Below, piece by piece: positions 9,232-16,606 of a stretch of 44,678 nucleotides of DNA; the stretch's first letter is position 1; each line of letters opens with the position of its first letter. Under the pieces are notes generated by a model. That model worked only from the letters and a program-made list of their open reading frames with translations, was not told where the DNA came from and ran no database searches. Both the position numbers and the translations under genes were made by a program. This DNA comes from Streptomyces sp. NRRL F-5630 (GTDB taxonomy: Bacteria > Actinomycetota > Actinomycetes > Streptomycetales > Streptomycetaceae). The stretch lies in the NCBI RefSeq assembly GCF_000719475.1, contig NZ_JOGO01000051.1, positions 1 to 44,678 of the forward strand, read 5' to 3'.

Positions 9232-9641
9232 GCGCCCCGGTCCGCGCGGCGGGCTGCGTCCTGTGGCGCCGCTCGCCCGCGCGCGGCGTCGAGTTCTGCC
9301 TCGTCCACCGCCCGAAATGGCGTGACTGGTCCTGGGCGAAGGGCAAACTCAAGCACGGCGAGACGGAGTTGGCGGCGGCCCTCCGCGAGGTCGAGGAGGA
9401 GACGGGCCGCACCTGCCACCCCACGACGCGCCTCCCACGCGTCCACTACCGGACCCACGACGGTCGCCGCAAGACGGTCGACTACTGGCTCGCGGAGGAG
9501 ACGGGCGGCGCGTTCGTACCGAACGCCGAGATCGACGAGATCCGCTGGCTGCCACCCGAAGCGGCGGCCGAACTGCTCACGGAGGCCCGGGACCGGGCAC
9601 TGCTCGCCCAGGCACTGCGGGAGTTGGCGAACGGCGGCTGA
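9228..9641 (+). CDS. Nudix (MutT-like) hydrolase
   Basis: The 137-residue protein contains a complete Nudix box: GKLKHGE, seven residues, then REVEEETG, which supplies the metal-binding glutamates for hydrolysis of a nucleoside diphosphate linked to another group. Its ATG overlaps the CHAD stop (ATGA at 9228), so it is the third gene of the ppk operon. The family includes (di)nucleoside polyphosphate and diphosphoinositol polyphosphate hydrolases, and linkage to PPK and CHAD makes a phosphate-rich substrate likely, though the exact one cannot be read from sequence. Confidence 0.9.
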   Translation: MSAPVRAAGCVLWRRSPARGVEFCLVHRPKWRDWSWAKGKLKHGETELAAALREVEEETGRTCHPTTRLPRVHYRTHDGRRKTVDYWLAEETGGAFVPNAEIDEIRWLPPEAAAELLTEARDRALLAQALRELANGG

Positions 9642-9660
9642 ACGAGGACCTGTCGGCGCG

Positions 9661-9766
9661 GCCGCAGTCGGCGCTCGGCAGTCGGCGCTCCGCGTCCGGG
9701 GCTTCGCAGCCGGCGCTCCGCGTCTCGCACTCCGCGTCCGGCGTTGCGCGTCCGGCGTTCCGCGCC
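9661..9766. repeat. Degenerate tandem GCGCTCCGCGTCCGG repeats
   Basis: Between the Nudix stop and the next gene, a motif of about 15-25 bp (GGCGCTCCGCGTCCGG and variants with GGCGTTGCGC and GGCGTTCCGC) recurs about five times. There is no clear hairpin with a T-tract. It probably arose by slippage. Confidence 0.5.
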
Positions 9767-9861
9767 CCGCCCGGGGCGCGCGGGGGGCGTGCGCCGGGTG
9801 GTACCTGCACGGCAGACTGGCCGCGTACCACCCCGTTCGCCGCCCGCCCTTCAGGAGAACC

Positions 9862-10797
9862 ATGCCCCCGCTGACGTACGACGAGATCAAGACGGCGCGC
9901 GACAGGATCGCGGGGCACGTGCGCCCCGCCGTCGTCGCGCCCTTCGCGCCCGGCGTGTGGAACGCCCTGGAGTTCACGCAGCACACGGGGAGCTTCAAGG
10001 CGCGCGGGGCGTGGAACTTCGTCGCGGCGCACCGCGAGGCGGGCACGCTCCCGGAGGCCGGGGTGACGATCGCCTCGGGCGGGAACGCGGGGCTCGCGTG
10101 CGCGTGGGCGGCGCGCGAGGCGGGCGTGCGCGCGACGGTGTTCCTGCCGCAGAACGCGCCACGCGTGAAGGTGGAGAGGCTCGCGGAGTACGGGGCGCGG
10201 GTGCGCCTGGTGGGCAGGGAGTACGCGGAGGCGGCGGCGTCCTGCGCGGAGTTCGCCGCCGACTCGGGCGCGCTGCTCTCGCACGCGTATGACAACCCGC
10301 TGATCGCGGCCGGTGCGGGCACGCTGCTCGACGAAATCCTGGAGCAGGTCCCCGGCCTGGACACGGTCGTGGTGGCGGTGGGCGGGGGCGGCCTGTTCGC
10401 CGGGGTGGCGACGGCGGCGCACCACCACGGCATCCGCGCGGTGGGCGTGGAGCCGGCGCACTGCGCGGCACTGGGGGAGGCGCTGAAGGCGGGCGAAGCG
10501 GTCGACGTGGTCCCGGACTCGGTGGCGGCGGACTCCCTGGGGGCGCGCAGGGCGACAGAGTTGGCCCTCCACGCCGCCCGGAACCCCCTGTCCACCCTCC
10601 TCACCGTCCCCGACGAGGCGATCATCCGCGCCCGCCGCGACCTCTGGGACCACCACCGCCTGGCAGTGGAACACGCGGCGGCGACAGCCCTGTCCGCCCT
10701 GACCACCTCCGTCTACGCCCCCGCCCCGGAGGAACGCGTCGCGGTCATCCTCTGCGGAGCCAACACCGACCCGGCCACCCTCTCGGACAACAGGTGA
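9862..10797 (+). CDS. PLP-dependent serine/threonine dehydratase-like enzyme
   Basis: ATG 9862 is preceded by CAGGAGAAC. The 311-residue protein is a fold-type II PLP enzyme: TGSFKARGAWNF carries the Schiff-base lysine, SGGNAGLACAWAA is the phosphate/substrate Asn loop (SGGNAG), and VAVGGGGLFAGVA is the glycine-rich PLP phosphate loop. Its length fits catabolic threonine/serine dehydratases or serine racemases without a regulatory ACT domain. The usual reaction is deamination of Ser or Thr to a 2-oxo acid; related family members act on other hydroxy-amino acids. It stands alone, and its stop lies only 12 bp from the convergent small membrane protein gene. Confidence 0.87.
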   Translation: MPPLTYDEIKTARDRIAGHVRPAVVAPFAPGVWNALEFTQHTGSFKARGAWNFVAAHREAGTLPEAGVTIASGGNAGLACAWAAREAGVRATVFLPQNAPRVKVERLAEYGARVRLVGREYAEAAASCAEFAADSGALLSHAYDNPLIAAGAGTLLDEILEQVPGLDTVVVAVGGGGLFAGVATAAHHHGIRAVGVEPAHCAALGEALKAGEAVDVVPDSVAADSLGARRATELALHAARNPLSTLLTVPDEAIIRARRDLWDHHRLAVEHAAATALSALTTSVYAPAPEERVAVILCGANTDPATLSDNR

Positions 10798-10809
10798 GCC
10801 CCTCGCCCC

Positions 10810-11454
10810 TCACCCCTCGGGCAGCCGCGAAGGCACCTCGCACCGGGCGTCCTTGTGCGCCTGCCGGGCGAAGTCGACGACAAGTTCCTTCAGCACCGCC
10901 CTGGACTCGGCGTCACGGGCTTCGAGCGGTGTGTGGGCGGTGACCGACACCACCAGCCGGTTCATTTCCGGCTCCTTCATGGTCTTCTCGCGACACGTCA
11001 CCCCGACGACCGCCATCCGCGGCCCCGCCCACGCCTGCTCGCCCGCCTCGAACGGTGCACGTCCCACACCCCACTGGCTCTCGAAGACGTCACCGTCCAG
11101 CGCCTCGTCCCAACCCAGCGCGGTGGGGTGCGCCCAGAAGCTCAGCAGCAATTCCCGTTGGGGGCGCTTACCCCCGTAGACATCACACCAGCTCGCGAAC
11201 AGATCCCGCCCAGGCTCCACCTTCGACGAAAAGGAATACACCGAGTATCGGGGCAGGACGGACCGGAAGGCCTCGGCCGCCCGTTCCCGAGCCGGAACCG
11301 TCCGGCAAACCTCACCAGCGGCGATCTCCCCGCGCCCCTCATCGAAGGCACCCTGCCAAGCGGCGACCCCGAGCCCCCCTCCCACGAGCACGGCCGCAAG
11401 AACCACACCGAGCAGAATCTTCAACTTCGCGCTCATTGCCGACAGTTTCATCAC
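10810..11454 (-). CDS. Small single-pass surface protein, paralogue 1
   Basis: Start GTG 11454 was chosen because all three paralogues share a GTG at the same place before (K/R/S)-x-S-A-M; ATG 11451 is an alternative, with GGGAGGA upstream. The 214-residue protein has one N-terminal transmembrane helix (KILLGVVLAAVLVGGGLGVA) and an exported domain with four cysteines (GEVC, SWCDVYGGK, VTCREK, ARCEVP) that also occur in paralogues 2 and 3, suggesting two disulfides. It is the most diverged of the three but keeps the ending R-L-P-E-G. It is preceded directly by a remnant of the large-protein gene (11472-11519). I do not recognise the family; function is unknown. Confidence 0.8.
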   Translation of the reverse strand: MMKLSAMSAKLKILLGVVLAAVLVGGGLGVAAWQGAFDEGRGEIAAGEVCRTVPARERAAEAFRSVLPRYSVYSFSSKVEPGRDLFASWCDVYGGKRPQRELLLSFWAHPTALGWDEALDGDVFESQWGVGRAPFEAGEQAWAGPRMAVVGVTCREKTMKEPEMNRLVVSVTAHTPLEARDAESRAVLKELVVDFARQAHKDARCEVPSRLPEG

Positions 11455-11471
11455 TTCCCATTTCCTCCCGG

Positions 11472-11519
11472 TCAACCAGATTCCTCAAGCGAACTCGCGT
11501 CGAACCCGCTGACCAGGCC
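11472..11519 (-). pseudogene. Remnant of the 3' end of the large cassette gene
   Basis: Read on the minus strand, this codes L-V-S-G-F-D-A-S-S-L-E-E-S-G-stop. That matches the true C-terminus of the large protein at 13336 (L-V-S-G-F-E-N-A-S-P-E-E-E-D-stop), with the stop in the same place and a small paralogue gene next, as in the intact cassette. Sequence to the left of the motif (to about 11597) is no longer clearly alignable. This shows that paralogue 1 once belonged to a full cassette. Confidence 0.75.
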
Positions 11520-11597
11520 CCCACTCCCCCGCCGGACCCCACCACGGACTGGTCCGCAACCCTCCACGCCCGTCGGTATCCGGCCCCCTCAGCCGCC

Positions 11598-12299
11598 TCA
11601 TCCCTCCGGCAACCTCGCAGGCACCTCGCACTCGGCGTCCTTGTGCACCTGCCGGGCGAAGTCGACGACAAGTTCCTTCAGCACCGCCGTCGACTTGGCC
11701 TCACTGGCGTCGAGCGGCGTCTTCGCGATGACGGTCACCACCATGCGATTCATCTCCGGCTCCTTCGTCGTCTTCTCCCGACACGTCATCCCGACAAAGG
11801 CCATTCGCGGTCCCGCCCACGCCTCGTCCCCGGCCCGGAACGGCTCGAATCCCTTGCCGTACTCCCCCCGGACAACCTCACCATCACGCGCTTCCGTCCA
11901 GCCCAGCGCCGTGGGGTGCGCGTAGAAATTCAGCAGATATTTCCGGTCCTTCAACTTGCCGCCGTAGACGTCACACCCACTCGCGAAAAAATCTCTCCCC
12001 GGCTCCACCAGCGGTGCGAACGAGTAAGAAGAATCCTCAGGCAGCACAGACCGAAAAATCGCAGCCGCACGTTCCCGATGCGGAACATTCGGGCAGACAT
12101 CCCCGGCAGCGATATCCCCCCTCCCCTCAGCGAAGGCACCCTGCCACGCAGCGATCCCCAAGCCCCCCGCGACAAGCACGGCCGCAAGGACCACGCTCAT
12201 CACGATTTTCGATCTAGTGGTCATTGCCGAAAACCTTGCCACTTCCCCACCATCCTGGTCGATCCCGGAGTCATCCCCCGACATGGCGTCCGGGTCCAT
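11598..12299 (-). CDS. Small single-pass surface protein, paralogue 2, with fused N-terminal remnant
   Basis: The ATG at 12299 has a strong GAGGGAGGGGAAG Shine-Dalgarno sequence and gives 233 residues. Residues 1-16 (MDPDAMSGDDSGIDQD) match the N-terminus of the large cassette protein (L-DPDATSGKFSGIDPD at 15330), so a deletion has joined the start signal of a lost large gene to this small gene. The paralogue proper begins at residue 20 (GTG 12242), which may still be used. There is one transmembrane helix, then a four-cysteine exported domain. The last 80 or so residues are nearly identical to paralogue 3, while the middle section differs. Function is unknown. Confidence 0.82.
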   Translation of the reverse strand: MDPDAMSGDDSGIDQDGGEVARFSAMTTRSKIVMSVVLAAVLVAGGLGIAAWQGAFAEGRGDIAAGDVCPNVPHRERAAAIFRSVLPEDSSYSFAPLVEPGRDFFASGCDVYGGKLKDRKYLLNFYAHPTALGWTEARDGEVVRGEYGKGFEPFRAGDEAWAGPRMAFVGMTCREKTTKEPEMNRMVVTVIAKTPLDASEAKSTAVLKELVVDFARQVHKDAECEVPARLPEG

Positions 12300-12326
12300 G
12301 CGCTTCCCCTCCCTCTCAGCACCTTT

Positions 12327-12654
12327 TCAGCGCATCCTCCGGTTGCGGATCATGGCGGGCGCCCCGCCCCGAGTCACCTGCGCGGACAAGGAGTTGATGT
12401 ACCGCTCTACGTCTTCCAGTACGACATCGATGCGCTTACGCACCTGCTCGCGGTGACCCGCCACATCACCGCGCCACCACTCGGCCCTGCCGCCACGCCG
12501 GCCGCCGTGCCGTCACCTTTCCTCGCCGCCGACTCGAAGGCATGCCGACGAGGGGGCAACGAAGGCCCTTCAACGGCTTCGACCACCCGAGGAGTCGAAC
12601 GCGGTCGGAACTGCCGTCCTGCGGAGTGGTGGCAAACTCCACCCCGCGGGCCAC
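12327..12654 (-). pseudogene. Frameshifted copy of the WXG100-like gene
   Basis: The minus strand keeps recognisable pieces of the intact gene at 15402-15734 in three frames: SSDRVRLLGWSKPLKG (compare PDRARLVALLARMKEE), HAFESAARKGDGTA (compare SAFELAAKEIGKGSA) and a C-terminal stretch of about 50 residues from AEWWRGDVAG to R-R-M-R-stop (compare AERWHGQVAR to R-P-M-D-stop), with about half the residues identical. The frame changes make it a pseudogene. It is followed by paralogue 2, as in the intact cassette order. Confidence 0.85.
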
Positions 12655-12672
12655 CGGCCCGCTTCGGCCGCC

Positions 12673-13317
12673 TCACCCCTCCGGCAACCTCGCAGGCACC
12701 TCGCACTCGGCGTCCTTGTGCACCTGCCGGGCGAAATCGACAACAAGCTCCTTCAGTACCGCCGTCGACTTGGCCTCACTCGCACCGAGCGGCGTCTTCG
12801 CGATGGCGGTCACCGCCAAGCGATTCATCTCCGGCTCCTTCGTCGTCTTCTCCCGACACGTCATCCCGACAAAAGCCACTCGCGGCCCCGCCCACGCCTC
12901 GTCCCCGGCCCGGAACGGCTCGAATTCCTCGCCGTGGCCCCACCGAAAGGCCTCATCCTCTCGCGCCTCGATCCCGCCCCGCACCGTGCTGTGCCCGAAA
13001 AATTCCACCAGATGATTTTGATCCTGCGGCTTGCCGCCGTAGACGGTACAGAGGCTCATGAAGAGCTCATGCCCGGGTTTCACATCCGACGAGAAAACAT
13101 ACGAAGAGTAATCGGGCAGCACGGATCGAAATATCTCGGCCACACGTTCCCGATGCGAAACATTCGCGCAAACATCCCCGGCGGCTATATCCCCCCTCTC
13201 GTCAGCGAAGGCACCCTGCCACGCAGCGATCCCCACACCTCCCGCAAGAAGCACGGCCGCAAGGACCACGCTCATCACGATTTTCGATCTAGCGGTCATT
13301 GCCGAAAAACTTGCCAC
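12673..13317 (-). CDS. Small single-pass surface protein, paralogue 3 (intact cassette)
   Basis: The start GTG 13317 lies 18 bp after the stop of the large gene and has GGGAGGGGG upstream; GTG 13323 is an alternative. The 214-residue protein has one transmembrane helix (IVMSVVLAAVLLAGGVGIAA) and an exported domain with four cysteines (GDVC, SLCTVYGGK, MTCREK, AECEVP). The ends are nearly identical to paralogue 2, but residues of about 65-130 differ strongly. It sits third in the intact cassette WXG100-like - large protein - small protein, so it probably works with, or protects against, the large protein. No known domain was recognised. Confidence 0.84.
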   Translation of the reverse strand: MASFSAMTARSKIVMSVVLAAVLLAGGVGIAAWQGAFADERGDIAAGDVCANVSHRERVAEIFRSVLPDYSSYVFSSDVKPGHELFMSLCTVYGGKPQDQNHLVEFFGHSTVRGGIEAREDEAFRWGHGEEFEPFRAGDEAWAGPRVAFVGMTCREKTTKEPEMNRLAVTAIAKTPLGASEAKSTAVLKELVVDFARQVHKDAECEVPARLPEG

Positions 13318-13335
13318 TCTCACACCCCCTCCCGC

Positions 13336-15330
13336 TCAATCTTCTTCCTCCGGAGAGGCGTTCTCGAACCCACTGACCAAAGTCTTCGCGTCAGCGAGCC
13401 CTTCTCCCGCCTGCCTTCCCGAAATTGAAACGGCTGACGAGTCTCCTGTCGCCGCCTTTACAGCCCGTTGCACGGTATAGGTGGCGTCGGATTTGGCTTT
13501 GGCATCATGTGCGAAATCCTTGTACACCTGCGTTTTCTCCTTCCCCTCGTCCTCCCCGAACCCCTCAACAATCCCGTTGAACATCTCATCTGCGGCGGTT
13601 CCCGCCAACTCACCCACCAGATCGGCTCCGGGGCCGGTGTAACGCGAAGACGCGAGGCCGGTGACAGCACCCACGAGCGGGCCTCCCCACGTGGTCACGG
13701 CCTCCTTCCAGCCCTCACTCCTGGCCGCCTCCTCGGCATGCCCCTGCGCAATTTCGGCATTCTTGGCACCGATGATGATCCCTTGGAAGTACCCGGAGTC
13801 ATAGGCGAGCTGATCGATCGTCTCCTTGAGATTTCCCGGGTAATGACCCATATCAGCACCATCATTGAACGCCTGCATGAGCTGTGCGGAGTAGGCATGT
13901 TCGCCTATGTTCAGCCTGTCGAACCCCTCCTTGTTCTTCCCCACCGTGTACAGGAAGAGGGCGGCATCGGGTTCGTCCTGCTTGAGCGGAGCTCGCGCCC
14001 CCGCCACCGCGTAGAGCTCCTCGGCGAAATGGTGGTCATTACTGATCGCTGCCTTGAGTTCCGGCATGTATTCAGCCGCCATGTTCGCCATGCTGTCCGA
14101 CAGGAAGCCGCGATCCAGCAGGAGGTCGCGGTCGTGCGCGACCGAACTCACGATGCTCCCGAACAAGTCCGCCTGCGCCTTCGAGTGCTTCAAGTGGTCC
14201 GCCGTCGCGACTTCCCCCGGCCGGTGTCCGGTTGTCGCCGCCTCCAAGGCGTGGCCCATGGAGTTGGGGCCTGTGACGCTTTCCTCGCCCGGGGCGCTGT
14301 CGTCGGGCCATTTCCGGGTCTCGAAGAGGTACGTGAAATTGGACTGCTTCTTGTCCTTGGCGTCCCTGCCCTCGGCCGTGAAGAATTTCGTGGCCGCATC
14401 CGGGCTGTTGGCCAGGGCCTTCATGAAGCCGGTCATGGGGTCGTTGCCCCGGTCATTGCCGACGTGGTTGGAGACGCCGCCACCCATCGCCGCGCCGTGG
14501 TAGCCGAGTCCCCGGCTGAACTGGGTCTCGCGGTCCTTCTTCACGAGCGCCGTGCCGTAGTCCGTCAGGAAGGCATCGTCGAAGTCGCCGTAGCGCATGA
14601 GGTTGCTCATGACGACGAACCCGTCCGGCCCGGCGCCGGCCACCGTGTCCCCCTCGCGTATCGGACTGCCGCCCAGCGCGATGATGTCTCTCTTCCACGC
14701 CTTCATGACAGGCGTGTCGGAGTTCGTGGCGGCGGCGAGAGTGAGGCTCAGGTTCCGCTGGAAGTCGCCCAGCCGTTCCTTTCTCGCCGCGATCCCCTCG
14801 CCCCCGCCGCGCGTGGGCGTCCCCGCGTTGGACACCCCGTCCCAGAACAGCAGCGTCCCCTTCGCGCCCAACGCCGTCACGAACGTCTCGGCGAAGGGGT
14901 ATTCGTCGCGGTTGTCCGCCAGCAGGGCGTTCAGTTCGTCGAATTCGGTCGCGCTGAGGTCGTTCGGGTCCTTCTTCGCGAGGGCGGCGGCGAGCTTGGC
15001 CGCCTTCCTCGCCTCCTTCACTGCCGCCGGGTTCACCAACGCCTCGTTGACGCGCACCATGCCCTCGTGCCCGGCGAATCCCGGTGCGCCCTCGGCGAGG
15101 GACAGGTGGTACCGCTGCTTGAGCAGCGGAAGCTCTTCGCCCGCCCATGTGGCGACGTGCATGATGTCCTGAAGCTCGGTCTGCCCGAGCCCGAACCGCG
15201 CGAGCTGCCTCTTGAAATGCGCGGCGCGGTTCCCCAGCGTCTCGCGCCCGTCCTCCACCGTACTGATGACTTTCCGCAGCCTGTCCGGGTCGATCCCGGA
15301 GAATTTCCCCGACGTGGCATCCGGGTCCAA
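13336..15330 (-). CDS. Large helical protein of the WXG100-linked cassette
   Basis: The start is a TTG at 15330, with AGAAGGAGGGGGAG upstream; the duplicated copy in front of paralogue 2 has ATG at the aligned position, which supports this choice. The 664-residue protein has no signal peptide and is rich in Ala, Asp and Lys. It begins DPDATSGKFSGIDPDRLRKV, has helical repeats with sections such as LGAKGTLLFWDGVSNAG and GFVVMSNLMRYGDFDDAFL, and has a Gly/Ala-rich segment near the C-terminus (GGPLVGAVTGLASSRYTGPG). It resembles, from memory, the large DUF6571-like proteins encoded beside WXG100 proteins in Streptomyces. A WXG-linked secreted or surface protein is likely; no toxin domain was recognised. 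Confidence 0.83.
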   Translation of the reverse strand: MDPDATSGKFSGIDPDRLRKVISTVEDGRETLGNRAAHFKRQLARFGLGQTELQDIMHVATWAGEELPLLKQRYHLSLAEGAPGFAGHEGMVRVNEALVNPAAVKEARKAAKLAAALAKKDPNDLSATEFDELNALLADNRDEYPFAETFVTALGAKGTLLFWDGVSNAGTPTRGGGEGIAARKERLGDFQRNLSLTLAAATNSDTPVMKAWKRDIIALGGSPIREGDTVAGAGPDGFVVMSNLMRYGDFDDAFLTDYGTALVKKDRETQFSRGLGYHGAAMGGGVSNHVGNDRGNDPMTGFMKALANSPDAATKFFTAEGRDAKDKKQSNFTYLFETRKWPDDSAPGEESVTGPNSMGHALEAATTGHRPGEVATADHLKHSKAQADLFGSIVSSVAHDRDLLLDRGFLSDSMANMAAEYMPELKAAISNDHHFAEELYAVAGARAPLKQDEPDAALFLYTVGKNKEGFDRLNIGEHAYSAQLMQAFNDGADMGHYPGNLKETIDQLAYDSGYFQGIIIGAKNAEIAQGHAEEAARSEGWKEAVTTWGGPLVGAVTGLASSRYTGPGADLVGELAGTAADEMFNGIVEGFGEDEGKEKTQVYKDFAHDAKAKSDATYTVQRAVKAATGDSSAVSISGRQAGEGLADAKTLVSGFENASPEEED

Positions 15331-15401
15331 TTTCGTGCTCCCCCTCCTTCTCAGCGGCCGGCCAGCCTTCCCGGTGGCCGGTCCGCCCCCTCCGTGGCCG
15401 G

Positions 15402-15734
15402 TCAGTCCATCGGCCGGACGCGGCTCATCGCGACGGCTTCCTCCTGGGTGACCTGCGCGGGCATCGCGTCGATGTAGCGCTGCACGTCCTCCATGACGGC
15501 GTCCATCCGGTCCCGCACCTTGGTGCGCTGCCGTGCCACCTGGCCGTGCCACCGCTCCGCCGTCTCGCCCACCCACGCCATATCGGCGGTGGCGCTCCCC
15601 TTGCCGATCTCCTTCGCCGCCAGCTCGAAGGCGCTGACGAAACTCCCGCGCTCTTCCTTCATGCGCGCGAGCAGGGCCACGAGCCGTGCGCGATCGGGAT
15701 TTTCGACCTTCGGCTTCGCTTCTTCGGCGGCCAT
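15402..15734 (-). CDS. WXG100-like small helical protein
   Basis: ATG 15734 with GGGGGGAACG upstream gives 110 residues. The protein is almost entirely alpha-helical in two long stretches, joined around DMAWVGETAERW, where W-V-G is a WXG motif. This size and layout are those of WXG100/ESAT-6-type helical hairpins, which are substrates or partners of type VII secretion. The large-protein gene starts 71 bp downstream, so the two are probably co-transcribed. A decayed second copy lies at 12327-12654. No type VII secretion ATPase is in the window, so export would rely on genes elsewhere. Confidence 0.8.
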   Translation of the reverse strand: MAAEEAKPKVENPDRARLVALLARMKEERGSFVSAFELAAKEIGKGSATADMAWVGETAERWHGQVARQRTKVRDRMDAVMEDVQRYIDAMPAQVTQEEAVAMSRVRPMD

Positions 15735-16153
15735 CGTTCCCCCCGGACTCCGGCGTTGCTGGTACGCACCGAAACTAGCCGGGCACACCGCGTGCCCGCC
15801 AGGGGTCAAGAACCCGCAGCCTCAAACACGTCCCAAAACTTCACGAGAACCACGGGCGCACCGACTCCCCCACCACCCTCGCGAATTGCCCCGGCTTGCC
15901 GAGCAACGTTGGCGCCCGCACTCCGGTGCGCCGCAGTCCGGTGCGGCACGGTTCGCGACGCCCATCGCCCGCCGCGCCTCCGAGCCGAGGACTTCACCGC
16001 CCCCTCCGCAGGCGCCTCCTCCACCTCATCCGCGCCACGGACGAGGTCGAACCGGCCTGGCTGATGGGGCCCTCGCGGAGCCGGACCCGGCGCGGGACCC
16101 GGGCCCCGCAAAACCGGGTGAGCGTCCAGCCAGGCCCCTGTTACCTTGCGCCC
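15735..16153. other. Divergent intergenic region upstream of the WXG cassette
   Basis: This holds the promoters of the cassette (minus) and the VOC gene (plus). On the minus strand the peptide VVLVKFWDVFEAAGS followed by a stop at about 15807-15851 could be the tail of a decayed gene, but no upstream coding signal supports it. TACCTT at 16142-16147 is a likely -10 box for the VOC gene. Confidence 0.45.
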
Positions 16154-16588
16154 ATGCCTGCGCTCCGACAGCTCCAGATCACCATCGACTGCGCGGAACC
16201 GGCCCGCCTCGCCGCCTTCTGGTGCGAAGCGGCGGGGTACGTCCTCCCGCCGGTCCCCGAGGGCTTCGCGAGCTGGGAGGAGTACCACCACTCGTTGCCC
16301 GCCGAGGAGCAGCCGTCCTACTTCGCGTGCGGCGACCCGACGGGCGTGGGTCCGCGCCTCCTCTTCCAGCGCGTCCCCGAGGGCAAGACGGTCAAGAACC
16401 GGGTGCACATCGACGTACGGGCGGGCCAGGGCCTCGTCGGCGACGAGCGGCTCGCGACGCTGCGGGCGGAACAGGCCCGGCTGGAAGCCCTCGGGGCCGT
16501 CCACCTGTACACCCAACTCGCCGACGACGAGAACGAGTCGTGCGTCACGATGCAGGACATCGAGGGCAATGAGTTCTGCCTCGACTGA
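16154..16588 (+). CDS. VOC-superfamily (glyoxalase-like) protein
   Basis: The 144-residue protein begins LRQLQITIDCAEPARLAAFWCEAAGY, the first beta-alpha-beta unit of the vicinal oxygen chelate fold, and ends with the second unit (SCVTMQDIEGNEFCLD). The HID in KNRVHIDVRAG and the final E-F-C are at metal-ligand positions in related glyoxalase-like proteins. It is a common actinobacterial single-domain type of unknown substrate. ATG 16154 lacks a Shine-Dalgarno site, and TACCTT lies 6 nt upstream, suggesting a leaderless mRNA. Its stop is 18 bp from the convergent HTH gene. Confidence 0.85.
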   Translation: MPALRQLQITIDCAEPARLAAFWCEAAGYVLPPVPEGFASWEEYHHSLPAEEQPSYFACGDPTGVGPRLLFQRVPEGKTVKNRVHIDVRAGQGLVGDERLATLRAEQARLEALGAVHLYTQLADDENESCVTMQDIEGNEFCLD

Positions 16589-16606
16589 GTCCCGGCGCCC
16601 GACGGC

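Noticed and set aside
13336..15330. Large cassette protein as a polymorphic toxin with a known nuclease or ADP-ribosyl domain
   Set aside because: No recognisable toxin motif was seen at the C-terminus, so only an unknown WXG-linked protein is claimed.
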